Source: Pseudomonas rhodesiae
GTDB taxonomy: Bacteria; Pseudomonadota; Gammaproteobacteria; Pseudomonadales; Pseudomonadaceae
Assembly (NCBI RefSeq): GCF_007858255.1
Contig: NZ_VFEU01000016.1
Location: forward strand, 53,164 to 117,163
Length of the DNA: 64,000 nucleotides
Direction: 5' to 3'
In this document: in pieces, positions 46,631 to 55,799 of the stretch
Layout: each line of letters starts with the position of its first letter
How positions within the stretch are numbered: position 1 is the stretch's first letter
Translations under genes and position numbers: made by a program
The notes under the pieces: generated by a model
What the model saw: only the letters and a program-made list of their open reading frames with translations
Database searches by the model: none
Told to the model about the DNA's origin: nothing

Positions 46631-47539
46631 TCAGACCCTCGGTGCCATATGCTCGGCAATCCGCGCCCGTAACCAGCGCTCCGCAGGGTCATTGTCGTGC
46701 ACCCCGCTCCAGACCATCGACAACTCTGCCGCATCAATCGCAAACGGCGGGTCCTCGGCGCGCAGGGTGGTGCCCTCGGTCAAGGCGCATGCCGCGTAGT
46801 CCGGTACAGTGGCGATGATCTGCGTGCCCGCCAGCAACGCCCGCAACCCGCTGAATTGCGGCACCGCCAGTACCACCCGCCGGGCGCGGCCGATGCGCGC
46901 CAGGTCCAGGTCGATATTGCCGCTCAAGTCCCCGGAAAACGACACCATTGCATGGGGGCGCTGGCAGTAATCATCCAGGCTCAGCGACGCCACGCCGTCA
47001 TCGCCGCGCAGCACTTTGCACGGAATATCCCGCAGCTTCTTGCGCTTGGCGTTCGCCGGCAATTCGGTGGTGTAGCTCACGCCTACGGAAATCTCGCCAC
47101 TGGCCAGCAGCGACGACATCAACAGGTAATTAGCCCGGCGGACCACCACGATGATCCCCGGCGCTTCTTCGCGCAGTTGGCTAAGCAACGGCGGAAACAG
47201 GCCGAACTCGGCGTCATCGGACAAACCGATGCGGAACACCGCGCAGCTGGTGGATGGGTCGAAATCCTTGGCGCGGCTGACCGCGCCGGAAATGGTGTCC
47301 ATGGCCGGTTGCAGCTCCTTGAGTATCGCCACTGCCCGTGGCGTGGGCTCCATGCCCCGTCCGTTGCGTAGCAGCAACGGGTCGTCGAACAGATCGCGCA
47401 AACGCCCCAGCGCTGCGCTTACCGCCGGTTGGCCCATAAACAGTTTTTCAGCGACCCGGGTCAGGTTCTTTTCGAACATCAAGGCTTCGAAAATCACCAG
47501 CAGGTTCATGTCGACGCGGCGCAGGTCGTTGCGGTTCAT
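46631..47539 (-). CDS. LysR-family transcriptional regulator
   Basis: A 302-residue LysR regulator. I use ATG 47539 (MNRNDLRRVDMNLLVIFEAL), which begins the HTH directly; a longer open frame adds an unlikely 39 residues. The HTH includes LTRVAEKLFMGQPAVSAALG. The remainder is a periplasmic-binding-protein-like effector domain (RIGLSDDAEFGLFPPLL). It is convergent with mdeA. No obvious target gene is adjacent. Confidence 0.9.
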   Translation of the reverse strand: MNRNDLRRVDMNLLVIFEALMFEKNLTRVAEKLFMGQPAVSAALGRLRDLFDDPLLLRNGRGMEPTPRAVAILKELQPAMDTISGAVSRAKDFDPSTSCAVFRIGLSDDAEFGLFPPLLSQLREEAPGIIVVVRRANYLLMSSLLASGEISVGVSYTTELPANAKRKKLRDIPCKVLRGDDGVASLSLDDYCQRPHAMVSFSGDLSGNIDLDLARIGRARRVVLAVPQFSGLRALLAGTQIIATVPDYAACALTEGTTLRAEDPPFAIDAAELSMVWSGVHDNDPAERWLRARIAEHMAPRV

Positions 47540-47754
47540 GGTGCTATCCAGACGGTTATCAGGCCGCCAGCTAAGCACGTAGGCGCGGCATCGGGATTGC
47601 ACGCCTGTGCTGTCTTTTTCGCCAGGAAAAACCGCCTCACCTGGCAAAATTAACAACGATTAACTCGTCAGGCACAGGCACCGGCGCCAAGAATGCAGCC
47701 GTCTACACTGCATCCATTCACCGGGAACGCTCCCATCGACTGCGGATACCTGTC

Positions 47755-48153
47755 ATGGCCCGACTTGAGTACTGTGCGCCTCGCTTGCCCGCCACTGGCG
47801 GCCTGTGCCCTCGGCGCGAACGCATCGCCAAACAACTGATCCTGGCCAACCTCGGCGAAAGCCTGACCATCGCCGAGCTGGCCCAGGCCTGCGCCCTGTC
47901 GCGCAGCCATTTCTCTCGCGCTTTCAAGTGCAGCACCGGGCTGTCGCCCCAGGAATGGATCCGCCAACAGCGCATCCAGCGTGCCAAGGAGCTGATCACC
48001 ACGTCCTCCCTGAGCCTCACGCAGATCAGCCTGGAGTGCGGGTTCTGCGACCAGGCGCACTTCTGCCACATGTTTACCCGCAGTGAAGGGGTCAACCCAA
48101 TGACCTGGCGAAATCACCAACTGCGTCACAAGTCCCATGTGATCGCCGCCTAG
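47755..48153 (+). CDS. Short AraC-family regulator (DNA-binding domain only)
   Basis: A 132-residue protein that is almost entirely the double-HTH AraC domain. The first helix pair has LTIAELAQACALSRSHFSRA and the second has LTQISLECGFCDQAHFCHMF. There is no separate sensor domain. Similar short members activate stress or metabolic genes on their own; the target is unknown. Confidence 0.88.
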   Translation: MARLEYCAPRLPATGGLCPRRERIAKQLILANLGESLTIAELAQACALSRSHFSRAFKCSTGLSPQEWIRQQRIQRAKELITTSSLSLTQISLECGFCDQAHFCHMFTRSEGVNPMTWRNHQLRHKSHVIAA

Positions 48154-48211
48154 TGATCCAGACACGCCTGGCCTATGCTGGCCGCCTACCGCTCCCAGAG
48201 CATGGCCACCC

Positions 48212-50983
48212 ATGAACGACCTCCGCGATCAGGCCGTGCAGTTCGGCCCCTACCGTATCCACCCGCGCCAACGCCTGGTGCTGGAGGCCGGTCGGCCGCT
48301 ACGCCTGGGGCGGCGCGCGGTGGATATCCTGCTGATCCTGCTGGAGCAGGCCGGCAATGTGGTGAGCAAGCAGGAGCTGATCGCGCGGGTGTGGCCGACA
48401 AGCGTGGTGGAGGACGGCAACCTGCGGGTGCATATGGCGGCGTTGCGTAAAGCGTTGGGCGATGGCCAGGCCGGGCAGCGCTATATCGTCACCGTGGCCC
48501 AGCGCGGCTACAGTTTTGTTGCGCCATTGAGCATCGAACCGATGAGCCTACCCAGCGACGGTGCGCCTCAACGCCCGTGCCACAACCTGCCCCTGCGCCG
48601 CACTCGCATGATCGGGCGCCAGGCCTTGATCGACCGCCTGGTGCAACAACTGCCCACGCAACGCTTTATCACCCTGACCGGCGCCGGCGGCATCGGCAAG
48701 ACCACCGTCGCCCTGCGGGTGGCGGAATTGCTGATCGGCCACTACCGCGACGGCATTCACCTGCTGGACCTGGCGCCGCTGAGCACGCCGTCGATGATCC
48801 TGCCCAACCTCGCCGCCCTGCTCGACCTGGCACCGGCCGAACAAGGGCCGCTGGTGGCTTTCGCGCGCAGCTTGCAGGAGCGCCAGTTGCTGCTGGTGAT
48901 CGACAACTGCGAACACTTGCTGGACGACATCGCGCTGATCAGCGAAACCTTGCTGCGCCACGCGCCCCACCTGCACATCCTGGCCACCAGTCGCGAAGCG
49001 TTGCGCGCCGAGGGCGAGTCGGTGCAACGCCTGGAGCCGCTGGCCTGCCCACCCGCCTCCGGCAACCGTGCCCAGGCCCTGGGTTACCCGGCCTTGCAAC
49101 TGTTGATCGAGCGGGCCATGGCCCATCAGGACAGCTTTGAACTGAGCGACACCGAGCTGCCCCTGGCCATCGATATCTGTCAGCGCCTCGATGGAATTCC
49201 CCTGGCCATTGAGCTGGCGGCGGCGCAGATCGAGCGTTTCGGCCTGTCGGGATTGCTGGCGCAAATCAACGATAACGTGCGCCTGCTCAACCGTGGCCAG
49301 CGCAGTGACCTGCCCCGTCATCAGACCCTGCGCGCAACCCTGGACTGGAGCTTCAACCTGCTCAGTGCCGGCGAGCAAATCTGCCTGCGCCGTCTAGCGG
49401 TGTTTCGCGGCGGCTTCAGCCTGGCCAGCGCAACGGCGGTGATTGCCGGCGCAGCGCTCGCCCCGGCCGAAGTGCCCGGCTCGATCAGCCAACTGGTGGG
49501 CAAATCCCTGCTGAACGTAGAACCCAGCGATGACGATATGGTGTATCGCCTGCTGGACATCACCCGCACCTACGCCCTGGAAAAACTCAGCCTCGCCGGC
49601 GAGCTGGACGCCACCCGCGAACGTCACGCGGCGCATTGCCTGGCGCTGATGGAACAGGCACAGGCCGATTGGTCGCTACTCGCGACCCAGCCGTGGATCG
49701 ACCGCTACGCCCCGCTGCGCGAAGACATCCGCGCGGCGCTGGACTGGGGCCTCGGCACGGGCGGTGCGTCGGCGCTGGCGATCAAGTTGACGGTCAGCGC
49801 CATGCCGCTGTGGCAGGAACTGTCGCTGCTGCGCGAACACGCTTTGTACGTGGGCAAGGCCCTGGCCCTGATGGACAAGGCCCAAGCGCCCTGCCCGCGC
49901 CTGGCGATGCAGCTGCAACTGGCCTTGGGCAGCCTGGTTTATCACGCAGTCGGCGGCGCGACCCAGAGCGGCACGGCATTCGCCGAAGCCGCGCGCCTGG
50001 CCGAGCAGAGCCAGGACCTGGGCGGCCAGTTGCGCGCGATCTCTGGGCAAATGGCGGTCGACCTCTGTGGCGGGCGCTATGACCAGGCGCGGGCGCAGAG
50101 CGTGCAGTTCGATCGCCTCGATCCGCGCACCGATCCGCTGCTGGGCTTGAGCAATCAGCGCCTGCAGGTGCTGGCCCAGCATTTTACCGGCGACCAGGTC
50201 CTGGCCCGCCAGAATGCCGAACAGCTGATCCAGCGCATGGCCCACAGCGGCCACTTGAACCGGTTCGCTCACGGCATCGGCATACAGTACGACCAGAATG
50301 TTGCTTCATTGACCGTCCTGGCGCGCATCCTATGGCTGCAGGGTTACCCCGAACGCGCCTGGCGCACCGCCAGCCAGGCATTGGAACTGGCCGTGCAGGT
50401 CAACCACGGCACCTCGATCTGCTACACCCTGGCCCTGGCCGGCGTGGTGATCGCACGCTACAACGGCGACCAGACGGCGGCGCAGCGCCTGCAAGCGCTA
50501 TTGCTGGAACAGTCGCATAAACATGGGGTGCACTTGTTCCAGACCTGGGCCGGGCATTACGCCGGCATCATGGAACGCAGCGACCTGCAAGGTCTGGGGC
50601 TGATCGAAGACATTCTGGTCACGCTCGGCGCCTGCCCGGTCGATGCACAGAACGCCGCGCGTGCACGCACGGGGGCCGCCGGTTGGTGCGCGCCGGAATT
50701 ATTGCGGGTAACCGCCGAGCAGATGTTGGGCCAGGGCGATACGTTGGCTGCCGAACCCCTGCTGCGCGAAGCCCTCGACCTGGCCAAAACCCAAGGCGCC
50801 CTGGCCTGGGAACTGCGCAGCGCCGCATCGATGGCACGGTTATGGCAAAGCCTGGGCCGCGCGGATGCCGCCCGCGACCTGCTCAAAGGCGTGTACGAAC
50901 GGTTTAGCGAAGGGTTCGCGACGCCGGATCTAGTCGACGCTCGCCGCCTGCTCGACCAGTTGCAGGACAAACGGCCGGCCTGA
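48212..50983 (+). CDS. Winged-helix STAND-type ATPase regulator
   Basis: A 923-residue regulator. The N-terminal OmpR/CadC-like winged helix (about 10-110) includes NVVSKQELIARVWPTSVVED and RYIVTVAQRGYSFVAPL. The STAND/AAA NTPase has Walker A LTGAGGIGKTTVALRV and Walker B LLLVIDNCEHLLDD. A long helical repeat region follows (about 430-923), probably TPR-like. There is no transmembrane segment. The 3' end overlaps the convergent paralogue at 50930-52402 by 54 bases. Such proteins are typically ligand-gated transcriptional activators; the ligand is unknown. Confidence 0.85.
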   Translation: MNDLRDQAVQFGPYRIHPRQRLVLEAGRPLRLGRRAVDILLILLEQAGNVVSKQELIARVWPTSVVEDGNLRVHMAALRKALGDGQAGQRYIVTVAQRGYSFVAPLSIEPMSLPSDGAPQRPCHNLPLRRTRMIGRQALIDRLVQQLPTQRFITLTGAGGIGKTTVALRVAELLIGHYRDGIHLLDLAPLSTPSMILPNLAALLDLAPAEQGPLVAFARSLQERQLLLVIDNCEHLLDDIALISETLLRHAPHLHILATSREALRAEGESVQRLEPLACPPASGNRAQALGYPALQLLIERAMAHQDSFELSDTELPLAIDICQRLDGIPLAIELAAAQIERFGLSGLLAQINDNVRLLNRGQRSDLPRHQTLRATLDWSFNLLSAGEQICLRRLAVFRGGFSLASATAVIAGAALAPAEVPGSISQLVGKSLLNVEPSDDDMVYRLLDITRTYALEKLSLAGELDATRERHAAHCLALMEQAQADWSLLATQPWIDRYAPLREDIRAALDWGLGTGGASALAIKLTVSAMPLWQELSLLREHALYVGKALALMDKAQAPCPRLAMQLQLALGSLVYHAVGGATQSGTAFAEAARLAEQSQDLGGQLRAISGQMAVDLCGGRYDQARAQSVQFDRLDPRTDPLLGLSNQRLQVLAQHFTGDQVLARQNAEQLIQRMAHSGHLNRFAHGIGIQYDQNVASLTVLARILWLQGYPERAWRTASQALELAVQVNHGTSICYTLALAGVVIARYNGDQTAAQRLQALLLEQSHKHGVHLFQTWAGHYAGIMERSDLQGLGLIEDILVTLGACPVDAQNAARARTGAAGWCAPELLRVTAEQMLGQGDTLAAEPLLREALDLAKTQGALAWELRSAASMARLWQSLGRADAARDLLKGVYERFSEGFATPDLVDARRLLDQLQDKRPA

Positions 50984-52402
50984 ACCCAGCCCCAGGTAAT
51001 GCCCATAGCCCTGCTGCAAACGTTGCACTTGCCGTGGGTCGCGCAACTGCATCAGGGCATAGCCGCGCAGGCAATTGAGCAGGCGATAACGCGGCAATCC
51101 GGGGCCAGGCTCCACGCTGAGCAGCGAGACATTCACCAAGCGTGTCAGCAGGTACGCCAGGTCGGCATGCTCCAGTTCGGTGCCGGCCACCAACGCGCTC
51201 AACGTCGGCACGTTCACCGCGTGCTTGAACAGCCCCAATTGCAGGAACAACCAGCGCTCCGGCAGGCTTAGGCGCTGGTAGGTCCAATCCAGGGCTGCCG
51301 CGAGGGACTGATGCCGCTCAACCGCCGTGCGGCGCCCCCGAGTCAAGACCTGTAAGCCCTTGCACAGCTGCGCCTGCACGCCACGCATGCCCAGCGCGTC
51401 GACCTGCGCCGCCGCCAGCTCCAGCGCCAGGGGAATGCCGTCGAGGCGCCGCACGATATCGCGCAGCGGCGCCAGATCCTGAAGACGCAACGCAAAGCCT
51501 TGCTGACCGGCCCGCGCACGCGCCACGAACAGCTGCACCGCCGGGCAGGCCAACGCCTGTTCGACACTGGCCAGTGCCGCCGGTGCGGGCACCGCCAGGC
51601 GCGGTACGCGCAGCACCCATTCACCGGGAAGGTGCAGCGGTTCACGGCTGCTGATCAGCACGCTGACCCGGGGCGCCAGTTCACGCAATACGCGCAGCCA
51701 CTGCCGGCACGCGACCAATAGCAGGTCAACGCCGTCGAGCACCAACAGCAACTGGCGCGACGCCAATTGCCGTCCCAGCTCATGGGCGCTGCTCCCGGCT
51801 TGCAGCTGCAGCACCGCGGCCACCTGCTCCAGCATCGCCTTCGGCGTCTGCACCGTGGCCAGGTCGACCCACCATACGCCGTCGCGATAGCGCGGCAAGA
51901 CCCGCTCGGCCAGGGCCAATGCCAGGGTGCTCTTACCCACCCCGGCGCAACCTGTGAGGGTCACCAGGCGTTGGCCGGACAGACGCCGCACCAGCACGCC
52001 TAATACTTCGTCACGGCCTATCACCGGCGTCAGCCGGGTAACCAGGTTATGGCACGGCGTCGCCACCGAAGGCAGTGCGCCGTGCACCGGTGCCGCGAAG
52101 CAATAGCCGCGATGAGGATCATTGAGGATGTAGCGTTGCCCATCGAACGCCCGGCGCAACGCGGCGATATGCACACGCAGGTTGTTCTCTTCCACCACGC
52201 TGCACGGCCAGACGCGCTCGATCAAGGTCGCCTTGTCGATGAATTGTCCCGGCGCTTCGAGCAGCACCGCGAGGATGTCCAGCGCGCGCCCGCCAAGCGG
52301 CACCGGCCAACCCGCCTTGCTGACCAGGCGTTGCTGGCGGTGAAAGACATAAGCACCGAAGCGCAGTGTGCCATCAGCGTCCATCGACTGAGGGTTGTTC
52401 AT
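50930..52402 (-). CDS. Winged-helix STAND-type ATPase regulator, short paralogue
   Basis: A 490-residue protein with the same N-terminal organisation as the gene at 48212: a winged helix with ATLIERVWPCSVVEENNLRV and RYILNDPHRGYCFAAPVHG, then Walker A LTGCAGVGKSTLALALAERV and Walker B LLLVLDGVDLLL. It lacks the long C-terminal repeat region, so it looks like a truncated or half-length relative of its neighbour. The two genes converge and overlap at their 3' ends. Confidence 0.82.
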   Translation of the reverse strand: MNNPQSMDADGTLRFGAYVFHRQQRLVSKAGWPVPLGGRALDILAVLLEAPGQFIDKATLIERVWPCSVVEENNLRVHIAALRRAFDGQRYILNDPHRGYCFAAPVHGALPSVATPCHNLVTRLTPVIGRDEVLGVLVRRLSGQRLVTLTGCAGVGKSTLALALAERVLPRYRDGVWWVDLATVQTPKAMLEQVAAVLQLQAGSSAHELGRQLASRQLLLVLDGVDLLLVACRQWLRVLRELAPRVSVLISSREPLHLPGEWVLRVPRLAVPAPAALASVEQALACPAVQLFVARARAGQQGFALRLQDLAPLRDIVRRLDGIPLALELAAAQVDALGMRGVQAQLCKGLQVLTRGRRTAVERHQSLAAALDWTYQRLSLPERWLFLQLGLFKHAVNVPTLSALVAGTELEHADLAYLLTRLVNVSLLSVEPGPGLPRYRLLNCLRGYALMQLRDPRQVQRLQQGYGHYLGLGSGRPFVLQLVEQAASVD

Positions 52403-52552
52403 GTCTCGTCATCGCGCTGAAACACCCGTTCTTGGGCGCTCGCGCATCCTTTTCCATGGGCTTGGCGTTATCTTGCCAGTTGGCAATGACAGGACAATGC
52501 TGGCACAGGGAGCGATACGGACAATCCGGTGCGCTAGACGGACATGGTGTCG

Positions 52553-53503
52553 TTAACTGAACTGTTGTCGGTACTGGGTCGGGGTCAGGCCGAGTTTTTC
52601 ACTGAAGAGAAAGCGCATATGCCGCACGCTGCCGAAACCGGCGTGGAACGCCACGGTCTTGAGCGGCAGCTCGGTGGTTTCCAATAAGTGCCGCGCGCGG
52701 TCGATGCGCGCACCTTGCAGAAAGGCCATGGGCGTCATCTGCACATCCTTGGCGAACAACCGCGCAAAGTGGCGCGCGCTCATATCAACCAGAGCGGCCA
52801 TGGATTCGACGGTGAAGGACTGTTCAAGATTGGCCAGAACATGGTTCTGCACTCGGGTGATCGGGGTTTCCTGGGGCGCCACGGCCGAGGTCATCGGGCT
52901 GAACTGAGCCTGGCCGCCCTGACGCTTCATCACCACCAGCAGCACCTTGGCCACTTCCACCGCCACCTGTTTGCCGTGGTCCTGAGCCACCACCGACAAC
53001 GCCAGGTCGATGCCCGCGGTGACCCCGCCGGAAGTGATCAGGCGCCCGTCCTGCAAGTAGATGCGATCGGTCTCCACGATAGCTTTGGGGAACGCCTTGA
53101 TCAGTCGCTCGGTGTAATGCCAGTGAGTGGTGACGCGATGACCGTCCAGCAGCCCGGCGTACCCCAGCACAAAGGCGCCGGTGCAGATCGAACCGAAGCG
53201 CCGCGCCCGTGGCACCGCCGCCCTGAGCCACGGCAGCAACGCCGGGTGGCACTCGTTGTAGGCGCCAGGGCCGCCGGGCACCAGCAACAGGTCATAAGCG
53301 TCCAGGGCCTGCTCCAGCAACAGGTCGGCCTGCACCATCACCCCATTGGAGGCGCGCAACGGGCCAGGCTCGGTGCCCAGGGTGAGGATTCGATAATGCT
53401 GCGCAGGGGGCAGGTAGCGATTGGCAATGGAGAACACTTCGAGCGGCCCGGCCATGTCGAGCAGGAGGAAGTCCGGGAACAGCGCCATGGCCACGGTTTT
53501 CAT
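52553..53503 (-). CDS. GlxA-type AraC regulator (DJ-1/PfpI domain plus AraC HTH)
   Basis: A 316-residue regulator. Residues 1 to about 190 are a DJ-1/PfpI-like domain, with LLVPGGPGAYNECHPALLPW and the nucleophile-elbow Cys in RFGSICTGAFVLGYAGLLDG. The C-terminus is an AraC domain, with LARTW-like hinge text replaced by NHVLANLEQSFTVESMAALV and SARHFARLFAKDVQMTPMAF. It is divergent from the pirin gene across 180 bases and may control it (inferred). Confidence 0.92.
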   Translation of the reverse strand: MKTVAMALFPDFLLLDMAGPLEVFSIANRYLPPAQHYRILTLGTEPGPLRASNGVMVQADLLLEQALDAYDLLLVPGGPGAYNECHPALLPWLRAAVPRARRFGSICTGAFVLGYAGLLDGHRVTTHWHYTERLIKAFPKAIVETDRIYLQDGRLITSGGVTAGIDLALSVVAQDHGKQVAVEVAKVLLVVMKRQGGQAQFSPMTSAVAPQETPITRVQNHVLANLEQSFTVESMAALVDMSARHFARLFAKDVQMTPMAFLQGARIDRARHLLETTELPLKTVAFHAGFGSVRHMRFLFSEKLGLTPTQYRQQFS

Positions 53504-53683
53504 TGTGCGGAGGATCCATAGAGAAGAAGGCGGCGCTCATTATTGCACGCTCGCAACTGTCAACCGCAAGTGGACAGTTATTCAGTTTTCATCTTCTTAA
53601 TGAATTAAAAGACAACCAGTAACCTTCTTCTCAACGCCAGCGCACTGCATGTCGCAGACCGCGCTCACTTGAGGACAAAGACC

Positions 53684-54406
53684 ATGCTGACCCTACGCAA
53701 AGCTTCCGAACGCGGCGCCGCCAATCATGGTTGGTTGAAGTCGTTCCACACCTTCTCGTTCGCCAACTATTGGAACCCCGCCGAGCAGGGTTTTTCCGAC
53801 CTGCTGGTGATCAACGATGACCGCGTCGCCGCCGGCAAAGGCTTCGGCCAGCACCCGCACCGCGATATGGAGATTTTCTCCTATGTGCTCGAAGGCGCCC
53901 TGGAACACAAGGACACCCTGGGCACCGGCTCGGTGATCCGCCCCGGCGATGTGCAACTGATGAGCGCCGGCAGCGGCGTGGCCCACAGCGAGTTCAACCA
54001 CAGCCAGACCCGAGGCGTGCACTTCCTGCAAATCTGGATCGTGCCCTCGGTGGCCGGCGCAGAGCCGCGCTATCAGCAAGAGCACTTCAGCGAAGCGCAG
54101 AAACGCGGACGCTTGCAGTTGATCATCTCACCGGACGGCGCCGACGGTTCCCTCAGCGTGCGCCAGGACGCACGGGTCTACGCCGGGCTGTTCAACGCCG
54201 AAGAAACCGCGACGCTGGACCTGCCACCGGCGCGGCATGTGTACATCCACGTGGCTCGCGGCAGCGTTGAGGTCAACGGCCAGCGCCTGGAAGAAGGCGA
54301 CGGCGCCCGCGTGCGGGATGAGCGCCAGATTCGCCTGAGCCACGGCGAGGACGCCGAGGTGTTGGTGTTCGACCTGCGCCCTCAGGAACTGCCACAGATG
54401 CCATGA
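53684..54406 (+). CDS. Pirin-family cupin protein
   Basis: A 240-residue pirin. The N-terminal cupin has the metal-binding residues in FGQHPHRDMEIFSYVLEGAL and GSGVAHSEFNHSQTRGVHFL. GAGGA precedes the ATG at 53684; an in-frame ATG five codons upstream is possible. Bacterial pirins can have quercetinase activity or modulate enzymes; the function here is open. Confidence 0.9.
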   Translation: MLTLRKASERGAANHGWLKSFHTFSFANYWNPAEQGFSDLLVINDDRVAAGKGFGQHPHRDMEIFSYVLEGALEHKDTLGTGSVIRPGDVQLMSAGSGVAHSEFNHSQTRGVHFLQIWIVPSVAGAEPRYQQEHFSEAQKRGRLQLIISPDGADGSLSVRQDARVYAGLFNAEETATLDLPPARHVYIHVARGSVEVNGQRLEEGDGARVRDERQIRLSHGEDAEVLVFDLRPQELPQMP

Positions 54407-54552
54407 CCGACCGCGCGGTGGCCCGGGAAACCGGGCCATCGCTGGCGTCGATAGTCACCATCAGCCCAATGAAGTTCTCTTAAAAAAAGCAACGCGTAAC
54501 ATCCAACCCATACACAGCAACACCCCAACTTAATGACTCGGAGCACACTCTC

Positions 54553-55056
54553 ATGAAACGCCAACTCTTGCTTAGCCTTGCTTTCTCGGTACTCGCTGCC
54601 AATGCATTCGCTCACCCCGTAGTCGCCGAAGGCGGCGCGGATCGCCTGATGGAAAACCGTGTCGCCGAAGGTGGCGCCGACCGTTTACAGGATCGTGGCC
54701 TGGCTGAAGGCGGCGCGGATCGCTTGCAGGAACGCGCTCTGGCCGAAGGCGGTGCGGATCGCTTGCAGGAACGTGCTCTGGCCGAAGGCGGTGCGGATCG
54801 CTTGCAGGAACGTGCTCTGGCTGAAGGCGGTGCGGACCGTTTGCAGGAACGTGGCCTGGTCGAAGGCGGTGCGGATCGTTTGCAGGAATGTGCTCTGGCT
54901 GAAGGCGGTGCGGATCGTTTGCAGGAACGCGCTCTGGCTGAAGGCGGTGCGGACCGTTTGCAGGAACGTGGCCTGGTCGAAGGCGGTGCGGATCGTTTGC
55001 AGGAGCGTGGCCTGGTCGAAGGCGGTGCTGACCGTCTGCTGGACAACCACGCTTAA
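54553..55056 (+). CDS. Secreted protein of eleven 13-residue tandem repeats
   Basis: A 167-residue protein. The signal peptide is MKRQLLLSLAFSVLAANAFA. The rest is eleven copies of a 13-residue unit, consensus (L/V)AEGGADRLQER(A/G), encoded by a nearly identical 39-base repeat. The first and last copies vary (VAEGGADRLMENR; ending LLDNHA) and one copy has a Cys (QECA). Related small Pseudomonas repeat proteins are, from memory, sometimes labelled phage infection protein; I do not treat that as a function. Open frames on the other strand across it are a by-product of the repeat. A strong terminator follows. Confidence 0.85.
   Translation: MKRQLLLSLAFSVLAANAFAHPVVAEGGADRLMENRVAEGGADRLQDRGLAEGGADRLQERALAEGGADRLQERALAEGGADRLQERALAEGGADRLQERGLVEGGADRLQECALAEGGADRLQERALAEGGADRLQERGLVEGGADRLQERGLVEGGADRLLDNHA
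54610..55040. repeat. 39-bp in-frame tandem repeat (about 11 copies)
   Basis: Copies differ by a few bases. Unit text near GAAGGCGGTGCGGATCGTTT and GCAGGAACGTGGCCTGGTC recurs every 39 bases. Copies look recently homogenised, so copy number should vary between strains. Confidence 0.9.
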
Positions 55057-55081
55057 CCCCTCGCTGTTTGCGAGGCACCCC

Positions 55082-55109
55082 AAACCGGCCTGATCAGCCG
55101 GTTTTTTTT
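55082..55109 (+). terminator. Intrinsic terminator after the repeat-protein gene
   Basis: The stem AAACCGGC / GCCGGTTT with loop CTGATCA is followed by a T-run (TTTTTTTT). Confidence 0.92.
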
Positions 55110-55232
55110 CGCCTGGCGTTCCGCTCAATTCACCCAATTGCACGATTTGCCTGAAATCAGTCATTTGCGGACCTACCCCAGCCCTCGTCTGCTTATTAAA
55201 GTGCCACTTTTGATCAAGGCTCGGATGGACTG

Positions 55233-55778
55233 ATGAATCTCTGGTTTCGCTTGCTGTATATGTTGTGCCGTCGCCCGTGGCGCACACCTGCCCATGGCCT
55301 GGCCACCACGGTGGTGCGGATGCGCGTCTGGCCTCTGGACCTGGATATCAACCGGCATGTCACCAATGGTCGTTATTTCACCCTGGCGGACGTAGCGCGC
55401 ATGGATTTCGTACTGCGCACCGGGGCCTTTCGCGTCGCCCTGCGGCATAAGGCATTGCCGATCGTGGGCGATACCTGGGGCAAATTCCGTCGCGAATTGA
55501 AACTGTTCGAAGCGTTCGAAGTGCACACCCGCATGCTCGGCTGGGACCATAAGTGGAGCCTGATGGAACATCGTTTCGTCAGTCGCGGCCGCGTGGTTGG
55601 GGTGGTGGTAATGCGTGGGCTGTTCCGCTCGGCCAAAGGCACCTTGCCGCCGAGTGAGTTTGTTCGGGAACTGGGGCTGGAAGAAGCTTCGCCACCGATG
55701 CCGCAGTGGCTGCTGGACTGGGCACACAGCTGCGACGAGATGAGTGCGCAACTGCGTACTGAAGAGCAAATCGCCTAG
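55233..55778 (+). CDS. HotDog-fold acyl-CoA thioesterase-like protein (THEM6/4HBT type)
   Basis: A 181-residue protein. The hotdog motif LDLDINRHVTNGRYFTLADV has the D-x-N-x-H active-site pattern. RTGAFRVALRHKALPIVGDT and MLGWDHKWSLMEHRFVSRGR match the THEM6-like subgroup. The N-terminus has a Trp/Arg-rich amphipathic segment (MNLWFRLLYMLCRRPW) that may associate with membrane. It probably cleaves an acyl-CoA; the chain length is unknown. The REPIN array follows immediately. Confidence 0.88.
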   Translation: MNLWFRLLYMLCRRPWRTPAHGLATTVVRMRVWPLDLDINRHVTNGRYFTLADVARMDFVLRTGAFRVALRHKALPIVGDTWGKFRRELKLFEAFEVHTRMLGWDHKWSLMEHRFVSRGRVVGVVVMRGLFRSAKGTLPPSEFVRELGLEEASPPMPQWLLDWAHSCDEMSAQLRTEEQIA

Positions 55779-55799
55779 GCATTTTTTCGTGACACGAAC

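Noticed and set aside
54572..55287. Long open frames antisense to and overlapping the 13-residue repeat gene
   Set aside because: A 39-base stop-free repeat leaves all frames open; only the sense frame has a signal peptide and ribosome-site context.
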